In this document: positions 34,694 to 43,811 of the stretch, one piece after another
How positions within the stretch are numbered: the first letter of the stretch is position 1
How the letters are laid out: each line of letters begins with the position of its first letter
Assembly: GCF_001870465.1 (NCBI RefSeq)
Contig: NZ_MDGK01000041.1
Location: forward strand, 62,001-126,000
Length of the DNA: 64,000 bases
Source of the DNA: Pseudomonas extremorientalis
GTDB lineage: Bacteria > Pseudomonadota > Gammaproteobacteria > Pseudomonadales > Pseudomonadaceae
Direction of reading: 5' to 3'
The notes under the pieces: generated by a model
The model's input: only the letters and a program-made list of their open reading frames with translations
Database searches by the model: none
What the model was told of the DNA's origin: nothing
Program-made: the position numbers and the translations under genes

Positions 34694-34707
34694 TGAAACC
34701 GGTTTCA
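34694..34707. promoter_or_regulatory. PtxS-type operator before kguE
   Basis: TGAAACCGGTTTCA, 13 bases before the kguE ATG and directly touching the AGAGG ribosome site. Placed downstream of any promoter in the 18 preceding bases, so it could act as a roadblock as well as blocking polymerase binding. Confidence 0.88.
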
Positions 34708-34720
34708 GAGGTAAACAACA

Positions 34721-35503
34721 ATGCATAAATACCCCGTCTCCATCAGCCTTTCCAGCTACGGCGCCGACTTGGTACGCCAGCAAGGCCAGTCGAGTTTTGT
34801 CGAGGTTCTCGCCGCCGCCGGCGCCCAGCGCATCGAATGGCGCGAAGAGCTTTTAACCCATGAACAGCCCCAGGAACTGGCCGAGGCCGCGGCGAATCAG
34901 GACCTGGAATCGGTGTTCTCATCGCCCCTGGAACTGTGGGTCGCCGGCCGCGCCCAACCGAATGCCGAGCTGGCAGCAACCCTGGATCGTGCGCAGGCTT
35001 TTGGCGCACGCTGGCTCAAGGTCTCCCTCGGCTACTTCACCGACACCAACGACCTGGAAAGCCTGCACGCCCTGCTCAACCGCCACCCGGTCCGCCTGTT
35101 GGTAGAGAACGACCAGACCCTGCACGGCGGCCGCATCGAACCCCTGCAGCGCTTCTTCACCGAAGTGGAGCGCCTGGGCCTGCCGGTGAAGATGACCTTC
35201 GACATCGGCAATTGGCAATGGCAGGACCAATCCGCCCTCACCGCCGCGCGCCTGCTGGGCCGGCATGTGGATTACCTGCACTGCAAGGCCGTGGCCCGTC
35301 GCCCGGATGGCAAGCTGGTCGCTGTGCCGCCGGGCGCCACCGACCTGCATCTGTGGGAACAACTGCTCAAGCATATGACTCAAGGGATTACCCGGGCGGT
35401 GGAATTCCCGCTGCAAGGCGATGACCTGGTCGAGGTCACCACCCGGCACATTGCCGCCCTCGCCATCCTTGGCCAACCGCGCGTGGAGAATGCCCATGTC
35501 TGA
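34721..35503 (+). CDS. kguE: KguE, TIM-barrel epimerase/isomerase-like protein
   Basis: 260 residues, xylose-isomerase-like TIM barrel. Putative metal-site residues appear in RLLVENDQTLHGG (Glu), MTFDIGNWQWQ (Asp) and YLHCKAV (His). First gene of the kgu operon for 2-ketogluconate use; its exact reaction is not settled in the literature I know. The end overlaps the kinase start by 8 bases, so the two are coupled. Confidence 0.88.
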   Translation: MHKYPVSISLSSYGADLVRQQGQSSFVEVLAAAGAQRIEWREELLTHEQPQELAEAAANQDLESVFSSPLELWVAGRAQPNAELAATLDRAQAFGARWLKVSLGYFTDTNDLESLHALLNRHPVRLLVENDQTLHGGRIEPLQRFFTEVERLGLPVKMTFDIGNWQWQDQSALTAARLLGRHVDYLHCKAVARRPDGKLVAVPPGATDLHLWEQLLKHMTQGITRAVEFPLQGDDLVEVTTRHIAALAILGQPRVENAHV

Positions 35504-36437
35504 GATCGATATCCTGTCGTTTGGGGAAACCATGGCGATGTTCGTCGCCGAACAGACCGGCGACCTGGCGCAAGTGGCGCAGTTTCACAAGCGCATTGCC
35601 GGGGCGGACAGCAACGTCGCCATCGGCCTGTCACGCCTGGGCTTCAACGTGGCCTGGCTGAGCCGGGTCGGCAATGATTCTCTCGGCCGCTTTGTGGTCG
35701 ACACCCTGAGCAAAGAAGGCCTGGACTGCCGGCATGTGGCGGTCGACCCGTTGCACTCCACCGGCTTTCAGCTCAAGTCCCGTGAAGAAACGGGTGATGA
35801 CCCTCAGGTCGAGTATTTCCGCAAAGGCTCGGCAGCCAGCCACTTGTCCGTCGCTGCCATCAGCCCTGCCCTGCTGCAAGCCCGCCATCTGCATGCCACC
35901 GGCATTCCGCCGGCGTTGTCCGCCGCCACCCGCGAGTTGTCCGCCGAGCTGATGACCCAGATGCGCAAGGCCGGGCGCAGCGTGTCGTTCGACCCCAACC
36001 TGCGCCCATCGTTGTGGGCCAACCAACAGACGATGATCCGCGAAATCAACGCCCTCGCTGGCCTGGCCGATTGGGTCCTGCCGGGCCTGGGTGAAGGTCG
36101 CCTGCTGACCGGCTTCGAGGACCCGGCCGATATCGCCGCGTTCTACCTCGACCAGGGCGCCGAAGCCGTGGCGATCAAGCTTGGCCCGGACGGCGCCTAT
36201 TACCGCACCCAGATGGACCAGGGCTTCGTCGCCGCCGTGCGGGTGGACAAGGTGGTCGACACCGTTGGCGCCGGCGACGGTTTTGCCGTGGGCATGATCA
36301 GCGCCCTGCTGGAAAACCTCAGCTTTCCCGAGGCGGTGCAGCGCGGCAACTGGATCGGCAGCCGCGCCGTGCAAAGCCGTGGCGATATGGAAGGCTTGCC
36401 CACCCGTTCAGAGTTACCGATTCGATCCGTTGCCTGA
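35496..36437 (+). CDS. kguK: 2-Ketogluconate kinase
   Basis: 313 residues, PfkB/ribokinase fold. GADSNVAIGLSRLG is the substrate-binding block, DTVGAGDGFAVGM the ATP-binding signature with catalytic Asp in GAGD. Phosphorylates 2-ketogluconate to 2-keto-6-phosphogluconate. Two possible starts, ATG 35490 and 35496; the latter begins the conserved MSEIDILSFGE. Overlaps kguE and precedes kguT by 45 bases. Confidence 0.9.
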   Translation: MSEIDILSFGETMAMFVAEQTGDLAQVAQFHKRIAGADSNVAIGLSRLGFNVAWLSRVGNDSLGRFVVDTLSKEGLDCRHVAVDPLHSTGFQLKSREETGDDPQVEYFRKGSAASHLSVAAISPALLQARHLHATGIPPALSAATRELSAELMTQMRKAGRSVSFDPNLRPSLWANQQTMIREINALAGLADWVLPGLGEGRLLTGFEDPADIAAFYLDQGAEAVAIKLGPDGAYYRTQMDQGFVAAVRVDKVVDTVGAGDGFAVGMISALLENLSFPEAVQRGNWIGSRAVQSRGDMEGLPTRSELPIRSVA

Positions 36438-36482
36438 CCCATTCCCTGTTGCCACAACTACAACAAGCTCAGGAGCAACCCC

Positions 36483-37775
36483 ATGGACACCGTGAAACTC
36501 GCCACCCGCCGTTGGTGGTACATCATGCCCATCGTTTTTATCACCTACAGCCTGGCGTACCTGGACCGCGCCAACTATGGCTTCGCCGCCGCCTCCGGGA
36601 TGGCCGAAGACCTGATGATCACCCCCGGCATGTCGTCGTTGCTGGGCGCGCTGTTTTTCCTTGGCTACTTTTTCTTCCAGGTGCCGGGGGCGATCTACGC
36701 GCAGAAACGCAGTGTCAAGAAGCTGATCTTCGTCAGCCTGATCCTGTGGGGCGGCCTCGCCACCCTGACCGGCGTGGTGTCCAACGCCTACATGCTGATC
36801 GTGATTCGCTTCATGCTCGGCGTAGTGGAAGCTGCCGTGATGCCGGCGATGCTGGTGTACCTGTGCCACTGGTTCACCCGTGCCGAGCGCTCGCGCGCCA
36901 ATACCTTCCTGATCCTCGGCAACCCGGTGACCATGCTGTGGATGTCCGTGGTGTCGGGCTATCTGGTGCAGCATTTCAGCTGGCGCTGGATGTTTATCAT
37001 CGAAGGCCTGCCAGCCGTGCTGTGGGCGTTTATCTGGTGGAAGCTGGCCGATGAGCGTCCAAAGGATGCCAAGTGGCTGAGCGACGCCGAGAAACAGGAC
37101 CTGGAAACCGCGCTGGCCGCCGAGCAAGTCGGGATCAAGGCGGTGAAGAACTATGCCGAAGCGTTCCGCTCGCCCAAGGTGATCATCCTGGCGCTGCAGT
37201 TCTTTTGCTGGAGCATCGGCGTGTATGGCTTTGTACTGTGGCTGCCGTCGATTCTCAAGCAAGGCTTGCAGATGGACATGGTCGAAGCCGGCTGGCTGTC
37301 GGCGCTGCCTTACCTGGCGGCGGTGATCGGCATGCTGGTGGTGTCGTGGGGCTCGGACAAGCTGCAAAAACGCAAGCGCTTCGTATGGCCGCCGTTGCTC
37401 ATTGCTTCGATTGCTTTCTACGCGTCCTACGTGCTCGGCGCCGAACACTTCTGGTGGTCCTACACCCTGCTGGTCATTGCCGGCGCGTGCATGTATGCGC
37501 CGTACGGACCGTTTTTCGCCATCGTCCCGGAAATTCTCCCGGCCAACGTCGCCGGGGGCGCCATGGCGCTGATCAACAGCATGGGCGCCCTGGGTTCATT
37601 CGGCGGCTCGTACCTGGTGGGCTATCTCAATAGCAGCACCGGTTCGCCTGGCGCCTCTTACCTGCTGATGAGCGGTGCGTTGCTGCTGTCGGTGGTGCTG
37701 ACGATTTTTCTCAAGCCCGGCGCCAGTGACCGTACGCCGGCGCCCAACCCGGAATTGAAGGTAAAGACCGCATGA
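36483..37775 (+). CDS. kguT: 2-Ketogluconate transporter, MFS family
   Basis: 430 residues, 12 helices, anion:cation symporter branch of the major facilitator superfamily. The helix 1 end YSLAYLDRANYGFA is the D-R motif region of that family, and the loop 4-5 R-rich segment WFTRAERSRANTF is typical. Brings 2-ketogluconate into the cell. Last base region overlaps the reductase gene by 4 (ATGA). Confidence 0.9.
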   Translation: MDTVKLATRRWWYIMPIVFITYSLAYLDRANYGFAAASGMAEDLMITPGMSSLLGALFFLGYFFFQVPGAIYAQKRSVKKLIFVSLILWGGLATLTGVVSNAYMLIVIRFMLGVVEAAVMPAMLVYLCHWFTRAERSRANTFLILGNPVTMLWMSVVSGYLVQHFSWRWMFIIEGLPAVLWAFIWWKLADERPKDAKWLSDAEKQDLETALAAEQVGIKAVKNYAEAFRSPKVIILALQFFCWSIGVYGFVLWLPSILKQGLQMDMVEAGWLSALPYLAAVIGMLVVSWGSDKLQKRKRFVWPPLLIASIAFYASYVLGAEHFWWSYTLLVIAGACMYAPYGPFFAIVPEILPANVAGGAMALINSMGALGSFGGSYLVGYLNSSTGSPGASYLLMSGALLLSVVLTIFLKPGASDRTPAPNPELKVKTA

Positions 37776-38749
37776 AAAAGTCTGTCGTGTTGTACAAGAA
37801 ACTCTCGGCACCGTTGATGGCCCGCCTGCATGAACAGACCGAGGTCACGCTGATCGAAGCGTTGGACGAGACCGGCCTGGCCAAGTTGCGCGCCGCCCTG
37901 CCCGGCGCCCACGGCCTGTTGGGCGCAAGCCTGCGCCTGGACGCCAGGCTGCTGGACCTGGCGCCACGACTGGAGGCGGTGGCGAGCGTGTCGGTGGGCG
38001 TCGACAACTATGATATCGACTACCTCACCGAGCGCGGCATCCTACTCAGCAATACGCCGGATGTGCTCACCGAAACCACTGCCGACACGGGTTTTGCGCT
38101 GATCCTGGCCACCGCGCGCCGTGTGGTCGAACTGGCCGACATGGTGCGCGCCGGCCAGTGGAGCAAAAACATCGGCCCGGCGCATTTCGGCAGCGACGTG
38201 CATGGCAAGACCCTCGGCATCATCGGCATGGGCCGCATCGGCGAAGCGTTGGCCCAGCGCGGGCATTTTGGTTTCGGCATGCCGGTGATCTACCACAGCC
38301 ATTCGCCCAAGCCTGCGGTGGAAGCCCGTTTTGGCGCGCAGTACCGCAGCTTGAACGAGTTGCTGCAACAGGCCGACTTTGTCTGCCTGACGTTGCCACT
38401 GACCGCCGAAACCGAGAAACTCATCGGCGCCGAACAGTTTGCGTTGATGGGCCCGGAGACGATCTTTATCAATATCTCGCGGGGCAAGGTAGTGGATGAG
38501 GCCGCGCTGGTGGAGGCATTGCAACAGCGCACCATTAGGGCGGCGGGGCTGGATGTGTTCGAGAAGGAGCCGCTGGATCATGCCTCGCCGTTGTTGCGCC
38601 TGAACAATGTGGTGGCCACGCCGCATATCGGCTCGGCGACCCATGAGACGCGGGAGGCGATGGCGACGTGTGCGGTGGAGAATCTGTTGCAGGCGCTGGC
38701 CGGCCAAAGGCCGAAAAACCTGGTGAATGCAGCAGCGTGGAAACAGTAG
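37772..38749 (+). CDS. kguD: 2-Keto-6-phosphogluconate reductase
   Basis: 325 residues, D-isomer-specific 2-hydroxyacid dehydrogenase fold. NAD(P) loop GKTLGIIGMGRIGEALAQR, then NISRGKVVDEAALVEAL with the catalytic Arg, DVFEKEPL with Glu and TPHIGSATHETR with the catalytic His. Reduces 2-keto-6-phosphogluconate to 6-phosphogluconate, feeding Entner-Doudoroff. Translationally coupled to kguT by ATGA; last gene of the operon, followed by a REPIN. Confidence 0.9.
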   Translation: MKKSVVLYKKLSAPLMARLHEQTEVTLIEALDETGLAKLRAALPGAHGLLGASLRLDARLLDLAPRLEAVASVSVGVDNYDIDYLTERGILLSNTPDVLTETTADTGFALILATARRVVELADMVRAGQWSKNIGPAHFGSDVHGKTLGIIGMGRIGEALAQRGHFGFGMPVIYHSHSPKPAVEARFGAQYRSLNELLQQADFVCLTLPLTAETEKLIGAEQFALMGPETIFINISRGKVVDEAALVEALQQRTIRAAGLDVFEKEPLDHASPLLRLNNVVATPHIGSATHETREAMATCAVENLLQALAGQRPKNLVNAAAWKQ

Positions 38750-38772
38750 TTCCTGACCCACCCCAAAACAAA

Positions 38773-38861
38773 TGTGGGAGGGGGCTACACCCCGATCTGG
38801 GTGGATCAGTTATAGATATGTCGACTGACACTCCGCCATCGGGGGCAAGCCCCCTCCCACA
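38773..38861. repeat. REPIN with one decayed arm
   Basis: Left arm TGTGGGAGGGGGCTACACCC has diverged from the usual GCTTGCCC, while the right arm GGGCAAGCCCCCTCCCACA is canonical. Inner complementary segments are also weaker than in the copies at 19499 and 23997. Lies between kguD and the chemoreceptor gene. Confidence 0.85.
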
Positions 38862-38885
38862 TTTAAATCACATTATTTCAGCCAG

Positions 38886-40511
38886 CTAAATAACGAACCT
38901 GGCCACCATCCCATTCAGGTCCACCGCCAACCGCGACAGCTCATGGCTGGCCGCGCTGGTCTGGTTGGCACCCGCCGCCGACTGGGTCGCCAGGTCACGG
39001 ATATTGACCAGGTTGCGGTCCACTTCGCGGGACACCTGGGCCTGTTCTTCCGAGGCGCTGGCGATCACCAGGTTGCGTTCGTTGATCAGGCTGATGGATT
39101 GGGTGATCTGCTCCAGGGCCACACCGGCGGCGCGGGCCATTTCCAGGGTGTCCTGGGTGCGCTGGTTGCTCTGCTGCATGGACTGTACGGCTTCACCGGT
39201 GCCGTTCTGGATACCGGCGACCATCTTCTCGATCTCCTGCGTCGACTGCGCCGTGCGGTGGGCCAATGCCCGCACTTCGTCGGCCACCACCGCAAAGCCA
39301 CGCCCGGCCTCACCGGCACGTGCCGCTTCGATGGCGGCGTTAAGCGCCAGCAGGTTGGTCTGTTCGGCAATCGCGCGGATCACGTCCAGCACCTTGCCAA
39401 TGTCCCGGCCTTGGGTGGCCAGGCCTTCGATCATCGCGGCAGTGGTCTGCACGTCCTGGGTCATGGTCTGGATCGCGCCGACGGTTTCCACCACGCGGTC
39501 GCGCCCTTCCCGCGCCGCCTGGTTGGACTGGGTCGACGCCTCGGAGGTGGACACCGCGTTGCGCGCCACTTCTTCCACCGCCGCAGTCATCTCGTTGACC
39601 GCCGTAGCGGCCTGGTCGATTTCATTGTTCTGTTGCTGCAGGCCCTTGGAGGCCTCCTCGGTGACCGCACTCAGCTCTTCAGCGGCAGACGCCAGCTGGG
39701 TGGCCGACCCCGCAATGTGCTGGATGGTCTGGCGCAGGTTGCCTTGCATGGTCGACAAGGCGTTGAGCAAGCGCGCCGGTTCGTCCTTGCCGTCGTCTTC
39801 AATGGTCTTGGTCAGGTTGCCACCGGCAATGGTTTCGGCCACCTCCACGGCTTTGCGCAAGGGGGCGACAATGCTGCGGGTCAGCAGCCAGGCCAGCAAT
39901 ACCGTGAGCAATGCGGCGGCAACCGAAACGACAATAGCGCCAGTGATGGCACTGCTGTAATTTTGCCCGGCGTCCTCGTTGGCTTGCTTGGCATCCGCCG
40001 CGTTGATGGCGATCAGCTTGTTCAGCTGTTCGCCCATCTGGTCGGTGCCGTCCTTGATCCGCGTGTTGATCAGGGTCCGCATCTCATCGACCTTGTTCTC
40101 CCTGGACAGCGCCAGCATCTCGGCCTGAGCCTTGAGATAGTTGTCCAGGGTGGTCGTGAATACCTTGTACAGGGCGGCCTCCTCGGGGCCGGCAGGCAAG
40201 GCTGCGTAACTGGCCTGGGCGGTCTTCACCTTGTCGGCGAGCACGCCGATACGCACTTCAGCTTCCTGAAGGCCGGCAGGCTCACGGTTGACCAGCACGC
40301 GGAACGAAAGGATGCGCATACGCAGCACATTTTCGGTGATCACCGACAGTGACGTCACGCTCGGCAGCTGATTGGTACTCATGTCCACCGAGGCTTGGCG
40401 GATCAGCGTCATACGGTTGACCGCAAATACCCCCAATACAACCACTAACACAGCAATAAACGCGAAACCGAGAGAAGCGCGAGGAGCGATATTCAGATTA
40501 CGGATGGACAT
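38886..40511 (-). CDS. Methyl-accepting chemotaxis protein
   Basis: 541 residues. First helix about residues 12-32, a ~150-residue periplasmic four-helix-bundle sensor, second helix about 190-210, HAMP, then the cytoplasmic coiled coil with the invariant hairpin tip around EAARAGEAGRGFAVVADEVR. Senses a small ligand and signals to CheA; ligand unknown. ATG at 40511 starts the typical MSIRNLN...R-rich N-terminus; 21 extra codons upstream in frame are ignored. Confidence 0.93.
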   Translation of the reverse strand: MSIRNLNIAPRASLGFAFIAVLVVVLGVFAVNRMTLIRQASVDMSTNQLPSVTSLSVITENVLRMRILSFRVLVNREPAGLQEAEVRIGVLADKVKTAQASYAALPAGPEEAALYKVFTTTLDNYLKAQAEMLALSRENKVDEMRTLINTRIKDGTDQMGEQLNKLIAINAADAKQANEDAGQNYSSAITGAIVVSVAAALLTVLLAWLLTRSIVAPLRKAVEVAETIAGGNLTKTIEDDGKDEPARLLNALSTMQGNLRQTIQHIAGSATQLASAAEELSAVTEEASKGLQQQNNEIDQAATAVNEMTAAVEEVARNAVSTSEASTQSNQAAREGRDRVVETVGAIQTMTQDVQTTAAMIEGLATQGRDIGKVLDVIRAIAEQTNLLALNAAIEAARAGEAGRGFAVVADEVRALAHRTAQSTQEIEKMVAGIQNGTGEAVQSMQQSNQRTQDTLEMARAAGVALEQITQSISLINERNLVIASASEEQAQVSREVDRNLVNIRDLATQSAAGANQTSAASHELSRLAVDLNGMVARFVI

Positions 40512-40744
40512 GGGGGTGCTCTCAAAAGTAGTGTCTGCGCGCGTCCCTGCCGCGAAACGATCTGTCAGCGTCAACGCACTGCCAAGACCTTGGTCACCAC
40601 CGTTGTCATTAGTATGTGGGCCTAACCACGCTATCGGCAGGCGCTGTGGTTTCCCGCAGGGGCTTTATAAATATTTTTTTACACTTCTGACGACAGGCAG
40701 TTTCTGGCATCCTGCGCCTCCATTTTCTGACCCGAGCCCGCATT

Positions 40745-42172
40745 TTGTCTGACGCTCAAGCCCCGCGCCCCCGCTATAAATCCGACCTGATCTACGGCCT
40801 GGAAGACCGCCCGCACTTCACCGCCGCCATATTTGCCGCGCTGCAGCATGTGCTGGCGAGTTTCGTCGGGATCATCACCCCCACCCTGATCGTCGGCGGC
40901 GTGCTGGGCCTGGAAAGCGAAGTGCCATACCTGGTGAGCATGGCGCTGTTCGTGTCGGGGCTCGGCACCTTTGTGCAGGCACGCACCTTCGGCCCGATCG
41001 GCTCGGGGCTGCTGTGCCTGCAGGGCACCAGTTTTTCGTTTATCAGCGTGATTCTCAGCGCGGGCTTCATGGTCAAGGCCCGGGGCGGCGGCACTGACGA
41101 GATCCTCTCGACGATCTTTGGCATCTGCTTTTTCGCCGCGTTTATCGAGGTGGTGCTCAGCCAGTTCATCGGCAAGCTGCGCAAGCTGATTACCCCGGTG
41201 GTCACCGGCACCATCATCACACTCATGGGCTTGTCGCTGATCAAGGTGGCGGTTACTGACATGGCCGGCGGGTTTGGCGCCAGCGACCTTGGCGCGGCGA
41301 GCAACATGGGCCTGGCGGCGCTGGTGCTGCTGACCATCGTGGTGCTCAACCGCTTCAATAACCCCTTCCTGCGCCTGGGTTCGATTGTGATCGGCCTGAC
41401 CCTGGGCTTCGTCGTGGCCTGGTTGCTGGGCCGCGTGGACATGGCGGCGCTGCCTGAGGTGCCGTTGATCAGTGTGCCGGTGCCGTTCAAGTACGGGTTC
41501 TCGTTCGACTGGGTGGCGTTTATCCCGGTGGCGGTGATCTTCCTGATCTCGCCGCTGGAAGCAGCCGGTGACCTGACGGCCAACTCGATGATTTCCCAAC
41601 AGCCGGTCAAGGGCCCGCTGTATATCAAGCGCATCAAGTCCGGCCTGCTGGCCGATGGTCTCAATTCGGCGATGGCCGCCACCTTCAACAGCCTGCCGAT
41701 GGTGACCTTCGCCCAGAACAACGGCGTGATCCAGTTGACCGGCGTAGCCAGCCGCTACGTGGCGTACTTCATCGCCGGCCTGCTGGTGCTGCTGGGGCTG
41801 TTTCCGATGATCGGTGCGGTGCTGCAACTGATGCCCAAGCCGGTACTGGGCGGCGCCACCCTGATCATGTTCGGCACCGTGGCCGTCGCTGGGATCAAGA
41901 TCCTTGCCGAAGCCGGGTTGCATCGGCGCAATGTGCTGATCGTGGCGATCTCCCTCGGCATGGGCCTGGGCGTCGCCGCCGTGCCGGAAGTATTGCGCGA
42001 GCTGCCCAAGGCGCTGCACAACATCTTCGAGTCGCCGATCACCGTGGGCGCTTTCTGTGCAATCGTGCTGAACATTTTCCTGCCGGAAGAGTTCATAGAG
42101 CTGGAAGAAGATGAATTTGATCCGGAGTCCTCTACCCTCAAAGTGATGCAGGACCCGGACGTCACGAAATAG
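40745..42172 (+). CDS. Xanthine/uracil permease (NCS2 family)
   Basis: 475 residues, about 14 membrane segments, nucleobase:cation symporter-2. YGLEDRPHFTAAIFAALQHVLASF is the typical N-terminus with the helix-1 QH motif; NNGVIQLTGVASRYV is the conserved N-N-G helix 9 region. Begins with TTG; no ATG exists in frame. Upstream 40512-40744 holds an AT-rich stretch (TTTATAAATATTTTTTTA) that may be the promoter; no riboswitch fold was recognised. Confidence 0.85.
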   Translation: MSDAQAPRPRYKSDLIYGLEDRPHFTAAIFAALQHVLASFVGIITPTLIVGGVLGLESEVPYLVSMALFVSGLGTFVQARTFGPIGSGLLCLQGTSFSFISVILSAGFMVKARGGGTDEILSTIFGICFFAAFIEVVLSQFIGKLRKLITPVVTGTIITLMGLSLIKVAVTDMAGGFGASDLGAASNMGLAALVLLTIVVLNRFNNPFLRLGSIVIGLTLGFVVAWLLGRVDMAALPEVPLISVPVPFKYGFSFDWVAFIPVAVIFLISPLEAAGDLTANSMISQQPVKGPLYIKRIKSGLLADGLNSAMAATFNSLPMVTFAQNNGVIQLTGVASRYVAYFIAGLLVLLGLFPMIGAVLQLMPKPVLGGATLIMFGTVAVAGIKILAEAGLHRRNVLIVAISLGMGLGVAAVPEVLRELPKALHNIFESPITVGAFCAIVLNIFLPEEFIELEEDEFDPESSTLKVMQDPDVTK

Positions 42173-42184
42173 GAGCACCTTTGT

Positions 42185-42646
42185 ATGCGCAGGCTCATGG
42201 TTCTATCGCTGTTGCTGCTGACCTTGAGCGCCTGTGCGCTGTTCCCCAACCGTGATCCGGTGAACATCAACGTAGTGGGCATCGAGCCCCTGCAAAGCCA
42301 GGACCTGGAAGTGCGCTTCGCCGTGAAACTGCGGGTGCAGAACCCCAATGAAACGGCGATCGACTACAACGGCGTGGCCCTGGACCTGGAGGTCAATGGC
42401 CGACCGTTGGCGTCGGGGGTGAGTGACCAGAGCGGCTCCATCCCGCGTTTTTCCGAGACGGTCCTGATGGTGCCGGTAAGTGTTTCGGCGTTTTCCGTGT
42501 TGCGTCAGACCCTGGGCCTGAGCCAGACCCAGAGCCTGAACAACCTGCCCTACGTGCTGCGGGGCAAACTGGCGGGTGGGCTGTTCGGTACGATGCGCTT
42601 TGTGGACCGTGGCACGCTGGACTTGCCCAATACCGCCACCTGGTAA
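42185..42646 (+). CDS. LEA type-2 family lipoprotein
   Basis: 153 residues. Signal with lipobox LTLSACALF (Cys near residue 18), so an anchored lipoprotein. The rest is one WHy/LEA_2 beta-sandwich domain (LEVRFAVKLRVQNPNETAIDYNGVALDLEVNG), a family linked to desiccation and stress tolerance. Starts 12 bases after the permease stop, so co-transcribed, though a functional link is not obvious. Confidence 0.82.
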   Translation: MRRLMVLSLLLLTLSACALFPNRDPVNINVVGIEPLQSQDLEVRFAVKLRVQNPNETAIDYNGVALDLEVNGRPLASGVSDQSGSIPRFSETVLMVPVSVSAFSVLRQTLGLSQTQSLNNLPYVLRGKLAGGLFGTMRFVDRGTLDLPNTATW

Positions 42647-42661
42647 TTGACGCGGCTCACT

Positions 42662-42793
42662 TGTGGCGAGCGGGCGTGCCCCGCGTTGGGCTGCGTAGCA
42701 GCCCCAGCCCAGGCTCCACACAGTGTCAGACAAAAACGGTCGCTGGCTTCAGGGCGGCTTCGCCACCCAACGCGGGCAAGCCCGCTCGCCACA
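42662..42793. repeat. Large REPIN of a second sequence class
   Basis: Arms TGTGGCGAGCGGGCGTGCCC and GGGCAAGCCCGCTCGCCACA, about 90 bases apart, with inner hairpins (GGGCTGCGTAGCAGCCC and GCGGCTTCGCC). Different core from the GTGGGAGGGGG class. Fills the gap between the convergent LEA and nitrilase genes and may serve as their shared terminator. Confidence 0.85.
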
Positions 42794-42802
42794 GGATTTT
42801 GC

Positions 42803-43729
42803 TCAATCCGTCAGGTAGCGCACGCCGGGCCTGGCGCGCTCGTCCACCACCAACTCGAAGATATCCGGCCGGGCATAATGCCCCACCACGTCATAGTCAT
42901 ACCGCGCGCGTACCAAGTCATCCGTATTGATTTGCGCCGTCAGCAGCCCGGCTTCGCCGAGTAGCGGCCCGGCGAGAATATCGCCCATCGGCCCGACAAT
43001 CACACTGCCGCCCGCAATCAACGGGCGCTCCGAAGGCCAGTTGGCCACCTCGATACCCAACGCCTCGGGCGAGGCCTGCACCTGGCACGCGCTGACCACA
43101 AAGCAACGCCCTTCATGCGCCACATGACGCATGCTCACCTGCCACATCTCGCGCTCATCCACCGTCGGCGCGCACCACACTTCCACGCCCTTGGCATACA
43201 TCGCCGTACGCAGCAGCGGCATCATGTTTTCCCAGCACACTGCCCCGCCGACACGGCCCACTGCGGTGTCGATCACCGGCAGCGTCGAACCGTCGCCCTT
43301 GCCCCAGATCAGCCGTTCGGTGCCGGTGGGCATCAACTTGCGGTGCTTGGCCACCAGGCCACCCGCCGGCTCGAAGTACAGCACGGTGCAATACAGGGTG
43401 CTGCCACTGCGCTCGATCACGCCGAGCACCAGGCTGGCGCCGGTACGTGCGGACAAGCCGGCCAGTGCCTCGGTTTCCACACCTGGGACATCGATGGCAT
43501 TGGCAACGTAACGGGCGAAGGCTTCGCGGCCTTCCGGCAGGCGGTAACCCAGCTGTGTGCCGAACGCCTCGCCCTTGGGATAACCACCCAGCAGCGCTTC
43601 AGGCATCACCACCAATTGCGCGCCGCTGCGCAGGATCTGGTCCTCATAACTCAGGATTTGCGCCAGGGTTTCACCCTTGCCGCCGGGCAAGGAACCGATT
43701 TGCAGGGCCGCCACAGTAGAAACAGGCAT
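42803..43729 (-). CDS. Nitrilase / carbon-nitrogen hydrolase
   Basis: 308 residues from ATG 43729 (GGAG ribosome site). The Glu-Lys-Cys triad is visible as Glu44 (VVMPEALLGGY), Lys131 (KHRKLMPTG) and Cys165 (GGAVCWENMMPLLR). CWEN after the Cys is the true nitrilase pattern rather than amidase. Converts nitriles to carboxylic acids; substrate unknown, candidates include aliphatic or plant-derived nitriles. Divergent LysR gene 82 bases away is the likely regulator. Confidence 0.9.
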   Translation of the reverse strand: MPVSTVAALQIGSLPGGKGETLAQILSYEDQILRSGAQLVVMPEALLGGYPKGEAFGTQLGYRLPEGREAFARYVANAIDVPGVETEALAGLSARTGASLVLGVIERSGSTLYCTVLYFEPAGGLVAKHRKLMPTGTERLIWGKGDGSTLPVIDTAVGRVGGAVCWENMMPLLRTAMYAKGVEVWCAPTVDEREMWQVSMRHVAHEGRCFVVSACQVQASPEALGIEVANWPSERPLIAGGSVIVGPMGDILAGPLLGEAGLLTAQINTDDLVRARYDYDVVGHYARPDIFELVVDERARPGVRYLTD

Positions 43730-43811
43730 CACGATCACTCCAGGTAAAGGGGGTTGCCCATTCTCCCGCCAGCCTCGATCATGAATAAAGCCCACTTCAG
43801 TGCTGAATGAT

